A stretch of 64,000 nucleotides of DNA, taken from NCBI RefSeq assembly GCF_020091405.1, contig NZ_CP081903.1, positions 5,084,501-5,148,500 on the forward strand. Reading direction: 5' to 3'. Source of the stretch: Bacteroides cellulosilyticus (GTDB lineage: Bacteria; Bacteroidota; Bacteroidia; Bacteroidales; Bacteroidaceae). The translations under genes and the position numbers were made by a program. The notes below the pieces were generated by a model that worked only from the letters and a program-made list of their open reading frames with translations, was not told the DNA's origin and ran no database searches. Of the stretch, positions 18,371-26,990 are shown in pieces; within the stretch, counting starts at the first letter, position 1; each line of letters starts with the position of its first letter.

Positions 18371-19533
18371 TTATTCGAAGATAATATAAGACCTAATAAT
18401 ATCAATATAAACAACCCCCGATTTTGCGTAAAAGTGGCATCGGCAATTCCTTCTATCAGAAAAAATATAAATATTAGCAAAACAAACAATTGCATAGTGG
18501 GCAATAGTTCTTTCGTTGATTTCCTGAGGATTGAGAACCAAAAAGCTAAATAGAGTATGATGCCTGCGACTCCAAATTGGGCTAATCCGGGATAGAATGC
18601 ATCACATATAAATGCAGGCATATCTTTTGATAATCCCCACAAGTGATCAATTCCGTAAGCGGCGTAGACAGGAGAATAATATTCTGCTGAAGCGAATGTT
18701 CCAAAACTTCCCAATCCGCTTCCAAAAGGAAAATAGTCATATAAGATTTGCATGGAAGTAAGCATCATGGCAGGACGGCTCCACATTTCTTGGGAGTTCA
18801 TCATTCCATCCACATAATAGAGTATAATCTTGTCTTTTGCCAACCAAATAGTTATTAAAGCAAGACACCCGAACAGGACAGTTGTTGTTATGTTAAAACG
18901 TATTCTTCCGCCCAATTTCATATAGACCATCAGAAAAATGGCGATTGCCCAGAAACCATAAAATTTAGAACGGGTGGAAATCAGTCCAATGGTCAATATT
19001 AACAATAATACGACAATGTCGCTCCATGAATTGGTAGAACAATAGCTAAGTAGAAAAAAGGTAGCAACAACGGCTGTCGCATAACGGGATTGATGGCCGA
19101 AAAACAAGAAATTAACATCAATGATTCCTAAGATGAAAAGTCCGCCCGCTATTACTATGCATAGAATGGATAAGAAGCGTTTCTGGGATACAGTTAGTAA
19201 TGGAGCTATCAGAAAGGTACAATAAAATCCCAGAAAAGGCTTTAGTTGCATCAAAAAATCCATGCAAATCGCAATGGGAGTATTGGATTTGATAAGAAAT
19301 GAATATATCAAGTAGAATATAAAAATCCCGGCAACTATTCCTATGGATATCAACTCTTTCCATTTTTTGCGTTCCATTACCACCATCCCGGTAAAGACAA
19401 CTAGAAAGAGAGCCATTAACTCATCTACATAGTCGAATCCGATGAAGTCATAGAAGATAACTCCGAATAAATAGCCAAATATGAGAAAGGCGAAAAATAA
19501 GTTGTTTTTAGAGAACACTAACCGGGATAGCAT
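18367..19533 (-). CDS. O-antigen/polysaccharide polymerase-like membrane protein (Wzy-like)
   Basis: A 388-residue, highly hydrophobic protein with about ten membrane spans and a large periplasmic loop (about residues 240-310, including GSGLGSFGTFASAEYYSPVY). The GSGLGSFG segment and topology match the O-antigen ligase/polymerase family. It would join repeat units at the periplasmic face. It lies between the Wzz-like gene (3-bp gap) and the flippase (4-bp overlap). Sequence conservation in this family is poor, so the call leans on topology and context. Confidence 0.75.
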   Translation of the reverse strand: MLSRLVFSKNNLFFAFLIFGYLFGVIFYDFIGFDYVDELMALFLVVFTGMVVMERKKWKELISIGIVAGIFIFYLIYSFLIKSNTPIAICMDFLMQLKPFLGFYCTFLIAPLLTVSQKRFLSILCIVIAGGLFILGIIDVNFLFFGHQSRYATAVVATFFLLSYCSTNSWSDIVVLLLILTIGLISTRSKFYGFWAIAIFLMVYMKLGGRIRFNITTTVLFGCLALITIWLAKDKIILYYVDGMMNSQEMWSRPAMMLTSMQILYDYFPFGSGLGSFGTFASAEYYSPVYAAYGIDHLWGLSKDMPAFICDAFYPGLAQFGVAGIILYLAFWFSILRKSTKELLPTMQLFVLLIFIFFLIEGIADATFTQNRGLFILILLGLILSSNK

Positions 19534-19536
19534 GGC

Positions 19537-21096
19537 TTATTTTGTTTTAGTGAAAACAAACACCCGAAAACTAATAATGATCAGTGAAAGAATGAAAGTT
19601 GCAGCAAGTGCTATTGCCAATACAAACACTTTGCGTGGATATACAGGCTTTGCCGAACTATATGCTGCGTCTATCACCCTACCCGCCTGCTCGTCCGGAG
19701 AGTTTACCAACTCTTTCTCCTGCAATTTTTGCATAAGGAACAAATAGACAGTCTCTTTTATTTTTTGCTGACGCTTCATTTCGATGTATTCCCTTTCTTG
19801 GGTGGGTAGAGCACTTAGCTGGCTGCTGAACACCCGATTTTTCTTATTTATTTCCTCCAGGCTTGCACGTATGCTTTGCCGAGCTGCATCTATAGCCTCC
19901 AGCAGCATTTTGCGCTGTTCGGTCAATTGTTTGTCGGCAAGTATCAAAGCTGGATTCTCTTTCTCGGAAGAAAGAAGCAGGCGCTGTCGGTCAAGTACCA
20001 ATTGATTATAAAGGGCAATAGGTTTTTCACCGATTCCTTCTATAGCAGGCACTGAAGCATACTCATTCAGAGGATTTTTCATATAATCCACTACATAATC
20101 CAGCATTTTCAGACGAGTTTCCGTTTCTAAAATAATACTTTCTAATTCTTGATATCCTGTAACGGTCGCTTTAGCATATAAAGCAGGCTCCGGTATGTTA
20201 TTCTGCTTCTTATAAGTTTCGATCTGATGTTCCAGATATGCAAGTTCCGTAGTAATGGTATCCAAACGTTCTTTCACAAACTTTGCATTGATAGTGGCTT
20301 CCTTTACTTTTACATTTCGGCTATATCGGTTGTAAGTGGACATGATAGTATTTAAGAAGTCATATCCCCGCTGTTTATTCTCGTTCTCAAACAGGAGTAT
20401 TATTATGTCTGAAATTGTTTCTTGTGCACCTGCGTATAAATCATCATACAAATCTTCATAGGTTTGCTGCAATGGAGTAATCCGAATAGTCAGGTTTTTT
20501 TCTCCGGGAACGGAAACGTCTGCATTCGGGGTAATCATAATGGTGCCAATAGGTAATTGCAATCGACAAGGCAGCGACTGTTTTTTTACTTTCATCGTCT
20601 TAAATAGAGTTGATTTTATTTGGGCTGATTGTATGATTCCATTCGATAGTGTTAGTTTTATTTTTACTGGTTTACTTAAGGTATCTAAAAACTGTTCGGG
20701 AAAGAAAAATGTTACCGGATTGTCTTTTCCATAAAGCAGTACATTTTTTAGGCCTCGCCGTTCACGCGTTTCCACTTGGTATCCGGTTTCACGGATTGCT
20801 TCAGTCATATTGGTACGCGACATCAGTACTATTACTTCATCTTCCACACTGTTTCCTGAACTATTTCCGCCCAACATTGCGCCTATACCTGTGCTTTTCA
20901 GCATTTTCAGTTCAGACATCATCCCTTGATTATCTCTGATTAGTTGTATACGTGCTGTAAACTGATATTCTTGAGGTGTGGCTATTAAGAAACAGACGGC
21001 GACAATCAGGCAGATAATGCCAATAGGTGTATATATTTTCCAGTAGGCTAGGAATTGCTTTAAAAGCGCTCCTATATGTATGTTTTCGTCATTCAT
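19537..21096 (-). CDS. Chain-length determinant / Wzz-GumC-like polysaccharide co-polymerase
   Basis: A 519-residue protein with two membrane segments, at about residues 20-40 and 488-512, enclosing a periplasmic domain rich in coiled coil (about residues 230-440). The N-terminal Wzz block (LKQFLAYWKIYTPIGIICLIVAV, YQFTARIQL) and C-terminal AYSSAKPVYPRKVFVLAIAL are characteristic. There is no C-terminal tyrosine-kinase domain. It controls chain length and couples the polymerase to the Wza-type channel encoded 11 bp upstream. Confidence 0.88.
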   Translation of the reverse strand: MNDENIHIGALLKQFLAYWKIYTPIGIICLIVAVCFLIATPQEYQFTARIQLIRDNQGMMSELKMLKSTGIGAMLGGNSSGNSVEDEVIVLMSRTNMTEAIRETGYQVETRERRGLKNVLLYGKDNPVTFFFPEQFLDTLSKPVKIKLTLSNGIIQSAQIKSTLFKTMKVKKQSLPCRLQLPIGTIMITPNADVSVPGEKNLTIRITPLQQTYEDLYDDLYAGAQETISDIIILLFENENKQRGYDFLNTIMSTYNRYSRNVKVKEATINAKFVKERLDTITTELAYLEHQIETYKKQNNIPEPALYAKATVTGYQELESIILETETRLKMLDYVVDYMKNPLNEYASVPAIEGIGEKPIALYNQLVLDRQRLLLSSEKENPALILADKQLTEQRKMLLEAIDAARQSIRASLEEINKKNRVFSSQLSALPTQEREYIEMKRQQKIKETVYLFLMQKLQEKELVNSPDEQAGRVIDAAYSSAKPVYPRKVFVLAIALAATFILSLIIISFRVFVFTKTK

Positions 21097-21107
21097 AACT
21101 AAGTGAT

Positions 21108-21911
21108 TTATTTAACCAATAATGCGATCCCTAACGATGCCAACACCGATAAAGCGCTGATTATAGTTGATGCCAAAGATACGTTAAATTGTCCGTTCTG
21201 GCTATATTTGGCATTTCCTTTCCTAGCTTTATTAGGCTCCACATAGAGAACGTCATTCTGCCGTAGATAATAGAAGGGTGAAGTCAGAGTTTCTGCGGAT
21301 GTCAGATCAAAACGGTGATATTCTTTTTTTCCATTGTTATCACGGATTAGGAGCACATTAGTACGGTTGCCATATATTGTTAAATCTCCTGCCATACCAA
21401 GAGCATCAAGTACGGACAGGCGTTCATTAGGTACATTTACCGTTCCGGGTTTATTAACTTCACCCAGTACTGAAACTTTGAAATTCCTTATCTGTATCGT
21501 AACAATTGGAGACTTGACGTAAGCGGAAATCTTTTCAGTCATCATGTCTGTCAATTCGCTACGTGTCATATTAGCAACTTGTACTTTACCAAGTACTGGG
21601 AAATCAATCTCTCCGCGTGAATTTACTAAATAAGTATGAAGTACAGGTGTAGAGGTAACATTTGTTTCCCCTGGAGCCAAATAGCTGGCAAGTGGCATAT
21701 TGAATGCTGCTACAGCATTCGGATCTGTCCCAGATACAGTTATTGATAATTGATCATCAGGAGCAATCCGAGGGGTATAATTAACAGATTGCTCGGTAAC
21801 AGCTGGCATCTGGTTGTCTAAATCCTGAAAATAGGTAATAGTATTAGTCGTTGTTTTGCACGACATTAATAATAGTAACGAAAAAGCAGGAATCAGCGTT
21901 TTTATTTTCAT
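21108..21911 (-). CDS. Polysaccharide export outer-membrane lipoprotein (Wza/BexD-like)
   Basis: A 267-residue lipoprotein; signal peptide with lipobox LLMS-C (cysteine at about residue 18). The Poly_export domain (YTPRIAPDDQLSITVSGTDP, YLVNSRGEIDFPVLGKVQVANMT) is followed by a SLBB domain (VSVLGEVNKPGTVNVPNERLSVLDALGMAGDLTIYGNRTNVLLIR) and one C-terminal membrane segment. It forms the export channel together with the Wzz-like protein. It is the first gene of the 15.8-kb operon running to 6065. Confidence 0.92.
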   Translation of the reverse strand: MKIKTLIPAFSLLLLMSCKTTTNTITYFQDLDNQMPAVTEQSVNYTPRIAPDDQLSITVSGTDPNAVAAFNMPLASYLAPGETNVTSTPVLHTYLVNSRGEIDFPVLGKVQVANMTRSELTDMMTEKISAYVKSPIVTIQIRNFKVSVLGEVNKPGTVNVPNERLSVLDALGMAGDLTIYGNRTNVLLIRDNNGKKEYHRFDLTSAETLTSPFYYLRQNDVLYVEPNKARKGNAKYSQNGQFNVSLASTIISALSVLASLGIALLVK

Positions 21912-21944
21912 CGTATATCTTATCTTTTATTAATTTGACTATCG

Positions 21945-21952
21945 CAAAAGTA
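21945..21952 (-). promoter_or_regulatory. Probable -7 element of the polysaccharide operon promoter
   Basis: Read on the minus strand the bases are TACTTTTG followed by C, a TAnnTTTG match 34 bp upstream of the wza-like ATG. I do not see a good -33 TTTG at the expected distance, so this may need an activator or be weak. Confidence 0.45.
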
Positions 21953-22441
21953 ATAGTTCTATAGTCAATAAACGTTGGTTAGGCGGGTTTATTGTTAGGT
22001 TGTCTATAATTTGTTCATTGTTTCTTGAGCGTTTTATCAAATAAAGCACTAATGATAATACTTCGCTGTTCGACGCGGTATTTTTTGTTGCGGTTTATAA
22101 TTTGTTTGGCAATATGAATTAATAGTTGAATTTGCCATTTTGTCTTTGAATATATTATTATCATTTACAATCTTATTAGGTTATGACTGTTCAATTCTCG
22201 CTTCAAAATCTTGCTATAAATATTGTATTTACTCAAAAAATAGAGGTGTTGATTTTGTGTGTAATTCAACAAATGAATACGAATAGAGAAATTAAAAGTA
22301 AAATATTCCATGAATAAGGATTAATATGTTGTATATAAATGAATAATTTAATGGTTTAGTTGCATTATATCACATTTGTGTTTCTTAACATATTAATATT
22401 TTTATGTTTTGAAATTTAATTGGCTAATTTTCATACATAAT
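21953..22441. other. AT-rich intergenic stretch without a gene
   Basis: About 490 bp between the divergent wza-like gene and the first of the tandem exported proteins. It is very AT-rich and every frame is broken. I see no UpxY/UpxZ remnant, no promoter-flanking inverted repeat of the kind that drives capsule phase variation, and no RNA gene. It presumably holds promoters for both directions; only the minus-strand -7 element near its left edge is recognisable. Confidence 0.5.
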
Positions 22442-22464
22442 TATTAACCTCTAAAAAAAATATT

Positions 22465-23196
22465 ATGAAAAAAGTACTATTTGTGTCATTGTTTTTGTTG
22501 GCGTGTTCTAATCTGTATTCCCAGTCATTTTCTAAAGAATTACATATTGATGTTGATACCCCTTTGAAATGGGAAGGTTGGGGAGGTGCATTAGTTATAA
22601 ATGGTGTAGGAACATATACCGATAGAATTTTTATTGCTAAATACTGTTTAGGTGACAATCAAACTCAAATGAGATTAAATATAGGTGATGATAAGTGGGG
22701 AGATGACTGTGCTGTTATTGGTACACAAGATGACGCAACAAACTGGAGAGGGCTATTTTATTTCTACAATAATGGAAAGGTAGGAATAAATACATCAGTT
22801 CCCAAAAAAGAATTGGACGTTAAAGGTACTATAAGAGCTGACAGTTTATTAATAACGAGTGGCAATGTAGGCATTGGTACTGAAAACCCTCAAAACAAAC
22901 TTGATGTAAATGGAACTATCAGGGCTAAAGAAATCTTAGTAGAATCAAATTGGGCTGATTTTGTCTTTAAGCGAAATTATAAATTACCCACATTGAGAGA
23001 AGTTGAAGAATATATAAAAGAAAAAGGTACATTGCCTAATGTTCCTTCTGAAGAAGAAGTTAAGGCTAACGGCGTTAGTGTGGGGGAAACCAATGCACTC
23101 CTACTTCAGAAAATAGAAGAATTGACTTTGTATGTGATCCAGCAACAAAAAGAAATAGAAGAATTGAAATTAAAAAAACTCGATAAAAATAGGTAA
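22465..23196 (+). CDS. Exported protein of unknown function with tail-fibre-like repeats and C-terminal coiled coil (copy 1)
   Basis: A 243-residue protein with a signal peptide (MKKVLFVSLFLLACSNLYSQS). Residues about 35-110 form a variable head. Two copies of the short repeat [GN]VGI[NG]T..P...LDV[KN]GTIRA (about residues 108-165) follow, as found in phage tail fibres and many Bacteroidetes surface proteins. The end (YKLPTLREVEEYIKEKGTLPNVPSEEEV, then LLLQKIEELTLYVIQQQKEIEELK) is a conserved stalk with a coiled coil that probably trimerises. It lacks an intramolecular chaperone domain. The neighbour at 23269 is a paralogue. Function unknown. Confidence 0.75.
   Translation: MKKVLFVSLFLLACSNLYSQSFSKELHIDVDTPLKWEGWGGALVINGVGTYTDRIFIAKYCLGDNQTQMRLNIGDDKWGDDCAVIGTQDDATNWRGLFYFYNNGKVGINTSVPKKELDVKGTIRADSLLITSGNVGIGTENPQNKLDVNGTIRAKEILVESNWADFVFKRNYKLPTLREVEEYIKEKGTLPNVPSEEEVKANGVSVGETNALLLQKIEELTLYVIQQQKEIEELKLKKLDKNR
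22825..23151 (+). repeat. Direct repeat, copy 1 (3' half of the tandem paralogues)
   Basis: This 327-bp segment is nearly identical to 23629-23955, with only scattered single-base changes and no indel (constant offset of 804 bp). It covers the GTIRADSLLIT repeat and the conserved stalk. The 5' halves of the two genes are much more divergent. Confidence 0.85.
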
Positions 23197-23268
23197 TATG
23201 CTTTTATCTATAGATGTTTTATTTGAGTGATTAATTCTCATATATATTAACCTCTAAAAAATACTATT

Positions 23269-24012
23269 ATGAAAAGAATTTATGTATTGTGCTTACCTTT
23301 TTTGATTTGTATGAAGATCTTTTCTCAAACTGAGATTATTGATAAAGATTTGCAATTAGGAGCTTTTGGCTTAGATTATCTAGGATATGAGAAAAAAATG
23401 TATTTTGGATGTATTGAAGATAATACGGATGACGTATACTTTATGCGACATAATATTGTATTAGATCAAACGGAACTTCTTCTAAATATTGGCAATGATA
23501 ATAGTGATAGATTCATTATTGGAAGACAGCATTGGAGCGAAGACTTTTTTACCCCTCAATTTATATTCAAAACAAATGGAAAAATGGGAATTGGAATTCC
23601 TGATCCAACGGTTTCATTGGATGTAAATGGTACTATAAGAGCTGACAGTTTATTAATAACAAATGGCAATGTAGGTATCGGTACCGATAATCCTCAAAAC
23701 AAACTTGATGTAAATGGCACTATCAGGGCTAAAGAAATCTTAGTAGAATCAGATTGGGCTGATTTTGTCTTTAAGCGAAATTATAAATTACCCACATTGA
23801 GAGAAGTTGAAGAACATATAAAAGAAAAAGGTACATTGCCTAACGTGCCTTCTGAAGAAGAAGTTAAGGCTAATGGCATTAGCGTGGGGAAAACCAATGC
23901 ACTCCTACTCCAGAAAATAGAGGAACTGACTTTGTACGTGATTCAGCAACAAAAAGCGATGGAGCAACAACAAAAAGAAATAGAAGAGTTGAAATTAAGA
24001 ATTATCCAATAA
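23269..24012 (+). CDS. Exported protein of unknown function with tail-fibre-like repeats and C-terminal coiled coil (copy 2)
   Basis: A 247-residue paralogue of the gene 72 bp upstream. The signal peptide (MKRIYVLCLPFLICMKIFSQT) and head domain (about residues 22-110) differ strongly, while the LDVNGTIRADSLLIT repeat, the second GNVGIGTDNPQNKLDVNGTIRA repeat and the stalk are almost the same. The coiled coil is longer by seven residues (KAMEQQQ inserted), exactly one heptad. Probably a secreted or surface-exposed trimeric protein. It is followed after 11 bp by the next gene, so the three likely form one transcript. Confidence 0.75.
   Translation: MKRIYVLCLPFLICMKIFSQTEIIDKDLQLGAFGLDYLGYEKKMYFGCIEDNTDDVYFMRHNIVLDQTELLLNIGNDNSDRFIIGRQHWSEDFFTPQFIFKTNGKMGIGIPDPTVSLDVNGTIRADSLLITNGNVGIGTDNPQNKLDVNGTIRAKEILVESDWADFVFKRNYKLPTLREVEEHIKEKGTLPNVPSEEEVKANGISVGKTNALLLQKIEELTLYVIQQQKAMEQQQKEIEELKLRIIQ
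23629..23955 (+). repeat. Direct repeat, copy 2 (3' half of the tandem paralogues)
   Basis: Partner of 22825-23151. The near identity at the DNA level, including synonymous positions, points to recent duplication or gene conversion restricted to the 3' halves. Confidence 0.85.
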
Positions 24013-24023
24013 AAATAAATACT

Positions 24024-25208
24024 ATGATAAAAAAATATATTCTTTTCATATTTTTATTACTTAGTAGTTTTTGGGCCTTTTCTGAGAATTCTCTTACAGG
24101 ACCTAAGACAGTTGATCCGGGAACGTATTACACCTATAGAGCTAGATTGGAAGGGTGGGATATTAATACGAAGGTTAATTGGAAAATTACTAATGGTCAT
24201 TTTAACAATGTGAATGGTCCGGTTAAATTAACGCAAGAAATTGGAAAGCTTGATGCAATTGTTGTGTGGGATGATACCACAAACAAGGGAGTCATAACTA
24301 TAGATATTAATGGACCTCTTTTGCTTCGTATTGAAGTGGATATAAACAGTGTCAAAAAGATGCTTATTGCAGACTTTAGGTACAATGGAAACAAAGCAAC
24401 TAATGATGTAATAAATCTCCCACTTGGTCAAACCGGTACTTTAGTGTGCACTGTTCCTGATATGGAATATCCGATAACTAAACGTAAAATTAATGAATTT
24501 AAGTGGAGTACCCCGAAATCATGGGGCGGAGAAACATTTTATAGTAGTGGGACTATTAGAGTGAATTATAATGCTAATACGGGAAATAACGAAACCATAA
24601 CAGTTACTCCTCTTGGCTTTGGAGCTGCTTTGGGTAATACCAAAACAATAACTATTAAACGAACATCAGCTCCACCAGTGTTTGACGGCAATATTAAAAA
24701 TGTGACTATTACGTCTAATAAAAAATATAAGCACTCCAATTTATATGCTGAAAATGTAACTATAAAAAGTGGCGCGAATGTGGATATGAATGGTTATAAC
24801 TCCGTGCGAATAGTACCTGGCTTTACTGCTGAGTTGGGAAGTACTGTCAGAATATACAATGGTAAAGCCGCTATTTGGGTGCCGATATCTAAGGCTGGAC
24901 TGAGCGAAAGAGAGGAGGTGAAAAACAGATTGATAGAGGATAAAAATGTTATAAAGATGGAACAAAACAATCCTAATCCGGCCAAGGGAAGTACTATTGT
25001 GAACTGTTTTATATCTTCAGAAACTACTAATGCTTACATTCAAATATTTAACACTATGGGAGGAATGATTCTGAAAATACCAATAAACGCAACGGGACAA
25101 AATGAAATATATATAGATACTAACAAATTACCTAATGGGATTTATATCTATTCATTGTTCGCAGATGGTCGTTTGGTTGATACAAAGAGAATGATTGTGG
25201 CAAATTAG
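24024..25208 (+). CDS. Secreted protein with C-terminal T9SS type A-like sorting domain
   Basis: A 394-residue protein with a signal peptide (cleaved near WAFSE). The first 215 residues look like two Ig-like or PKD-like beta domains (GPKTVDPGTYYTYRA, PLGQTGTLVCTVP). A short beta-solenoid-like block follows (VTIKSGANVDMNGYNSVRIVPGFTAELGS), common in Bacteroidetes secreted proteins. The C-terminal 80 residues match the Por-secretion tail pattern: QNNPNPAKGSTIVNCF, AYIQIFNTMGG, LPNGIYIYSLFADGRLVDTKRMIV. I recognise no catalytic motif. It follows the two tail-fibre-like genes at 11 bp and may share their transcript. Confidence 0.75.
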   Translation: MIKKYILFIFLLLSSFWAFSENSLTGPKTVDPGTYYTYRARLEGWDINTKVNWKITNGHFNNVNGPVKLTQEIGKLDAIVVWDDTTNKGVITIDINGPLLLRIEVDINSVKKMLIADFRYNGNKATNDVINLPLGQTGTLVCTVPDMEYPITKRKINEFKWSTPKSWGGETFYSSGTIRVNYNANTGNNETITVTPLGFGAALGNTKTITIKRTSAPPVFDGNIKNVTITSNKKYKHSNLYAENVTIKSGANVDMNGYNSVRIVPGFTAELGSTVRIYNGKAAIWVPISKAGLSEREEVKNRLIEDKNVIKMEQNNPNPAKGSTIVNCFISSETTNAYIQIFNTMGGMILKIPINATGQNEIYIDTNKLPNGIYIYSLFADGRLVDTKRMIVAN

Positions 25209-25442
25209 TATGATTGCGGAAGTGAAACTGATTGGGTTCTCATTGACAGATAAAACTCTTTTATAAAAACTGTTCAATAAAACTAATTTCAATGATGTCA
25301 AAGAGCAATTTAATCTCCTTTTTCGGGATTATTTGATTAATTATTAACTCGTTCCGATTTTAACGGGATACTAATGATATATATCATATTATTTGTTAAT
25401 TTTGGTTCTTAAGACGAATTACACTATTAAAAATATACTCAC

Positions 25443-26735
25443 ATGAAAAAGCTATTTTGCATCTTACTGTGCTATTGTTCTTTGTGCCAGGCACAAGAAT
25501 ATGCCGATTACAAATTATCTGATTACAAGTTACCGGATATCAAGAGAAGTTCTTTGGACTTTAAACTTAATTCCGATGGGTCTTTTGCTACGCACGAGAC
25601 GAGTGACAATACTGTCTATTATGATATTAAAGGGGCGATTGATGCTACTTTTAATCGGTATTGTACCACTCGCAAATTTATAGGTGATCAATCTGCAAGA
25701 ATATACTTTGCTGGTTTTAAAAACAATTCAACTCGTGATGAGAATGGCGAGAATTATAAACAAAGTAATTTGAATACAGAGATTTCTTATGTGAATGATA
25801 GTCGTTTTTATATCAGGCCGAATACTTGGTTCTGGTTTGTAGGAGGAGACGTTTCATTCACATACTATCAGAATAAAGCAAAGGATACTGAAAAGGAGTT
25901 GGGAATTTTCATAAGACCTAAGTTGGGTTTAGGCTGGGGAAGAATAGAGAGGGTGCAAGATGCCCGTCAAGCAGTTTATTTATTGGATAAATTCTCAGAT
26001 TATGGACTAATGAAAAAGCATCTTTCCAATGAAGAAGTAAATCGATTTGCTCAATTGATATCTACAGTTAAAAACAAACGCTTTTTAGATAGTCGGTTAC
26101 ACTTAATAGATGAAATAACAACAGTGGATTCTTTCTTGATAGCGAATGATTATATTCGTAAGGAAGGTGCGAAGTATTTTACAACGTTGTATGACTATTG
26201 GTTATACGGCGATTTGCACCAACGAAAATCAGGGTTCGAAGTGGGATTAGAGGGAATGCCTGAATATAATTATTATACGTGCAGTAATTTTAATCAAAAG
26301 AATCATGAGCCAGGGATTACCGTCTCTCTCTCAGCTGAGTACGAAAAACCAATAAACCTGCGCTGGCAACATTCGGCTTCTTTAAACTTCATGTTTTTAT
26401 ATATGCATAATACTTTTGAGGCTGACTATGCTGACAAGACAGTTTATGAGCAGAGCCTGGAGCATTTACAAACTACATATACTCTTGGCTATTACCCCAA
26501 TTCCAGAACTTATGCCAGTTTGGGAGTCTATAATATATGTCATTTTGCTAACAATCACAAGTTGTTGAAACATTTTTTCGACTCCGGCTTTAGGGGTAAA
26601 GCTTACTATTACTTTTCTCCTCAATTTCGTTTAGAAGCTTCGGCGGAAATCGGTTATCAAGTGACGAATAAAGAAGCTGGACCTGACCGGTGGGAAGGAA
26701 CTTATATGTTAACTCTGAATTATTCGTTTTTTTAG
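25443..26735 (+). CDS. Unknown protein, probable outer-membrane beta-barrel
   Basis: A 430-residue protein with a signal peptide (MKKLFCILLCYCSLCQAQ). The N-terminal region repeats short YKLSDYKLPD units. The remainder alternates hydrophobic and polar residues in barrel-like strands (DSRFYIRPNTWFWFVGGDVSFTYYQ, LGIFIRPKLGLGWGRIERVQDARQAVYLL, FRLEASAEIGYQV) and ends with YMLTLNYSFF, a terminal phenylalanine as in barrel proteins. A helical insert lies at about residues 180-250. No named family is recognised. It has a 234-bp gap upstream and its own terminator downstream. Confidence 0.7.
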   Translation: MKKLFCILLCYCSLCQAQEYADYKLSDYKLPDIKRSSLDFKLNSDGSFATHETSDNTVYYDIKGAIDATFNRYCTTRKFIGDQSARIYFAGFKNNSTRDENGENYKQSNLNTEISYVNDSRFYIRPNTWFWFVGGDVSFTYYQNKAKDTEKELGIFIRPKLGLGWGRIERVQDARQAVYLLDKFSDYGLMKKHLSNEEVNRFAQLISTVKNKRFLDSRLHLIDEITTVDSFLIANDYIRKEGAKYFTTLYDYWLYGDLHQRKSGFEVGLEGMPEYNYYTCSNFNQKNHEPGITVSLSAEYEKPINLRWQHSASLNFMFLYMHNTFEADYADKTVYEQSLEHLQTTYTLGYYPNSRTYASLGVYNICHFANNHKLLKHFFDSGFRGKAYYYFSPQFRLEASAEIGYQVTNKEAGPDRWEGTYMLTLNYSFF

Positions 26736-26810
26736 AATAAAAGGACCGAATATAATGATTGATTGAAAAATGTGGTAAGAATAAGCAGGAACTTTGAATT
26801 ATACAATAAA

Positions 26811-26846
26811 AGCCAACTGAACTCTAAGGGATTAGTTGGCTTTTTA
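26811..26846 (+). terminator. Rho-independent terminator after the outer-membrane protein gene
   Basis: AGCCAACT (26811-26818) pairs with AGTTGGCT (26834-26841), followed by TTTTT. It closes the 22.4-26.7 kb group of genes. Confidence 0.8.
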
Positions 26847-26978
26847 TATTTGTTTAGTGTGGCATTTTTTAGAAGATTATATTTCGAATTTGATAATTCG
26901 CTCTTTTTATCTGCACATTGTTTATAATTTGTTGAAAAGAAAAATGCCCTGAAACTGGCTTATATCCGAGATTTGCGT

Positions 26979-26986
26979 TACTTTTG
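26979..26986 (+). promoter_or_regulatory. -7 element giving a (nearly) leaderless transcript
   Basis: TACTTTTG at 26979-26986 is followed by only four bases before the ATG at 26991. Transcription from such an element usually starts about 5-7 bases downstream, at or next to the ATG. The -33 region is weak (CTGG at 26955-26958 with a 20-bp spacer). Confidence 0.55.
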
Positions 26987-26990
26987 CACC

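Noticed and set aside
21953..22441. Invertible capsule promoter
   Set aside because: No inverted repeats of the needed type and no site-specific recombinase gene were seen in or near this stretch.
22825..23955. CRISPR array or short tandem repeat
   Set aside because: The repetition is one 327-bp gene segment present twice, not short repeats with spacers; no cas gene is present.
22465..24012. Prophage tail-fibre genes
   Set aside because: The repeats resemble tail fibres, but both proteins have signal peptides and no other phage gene is nearby. They are better described as exported surface proteins.
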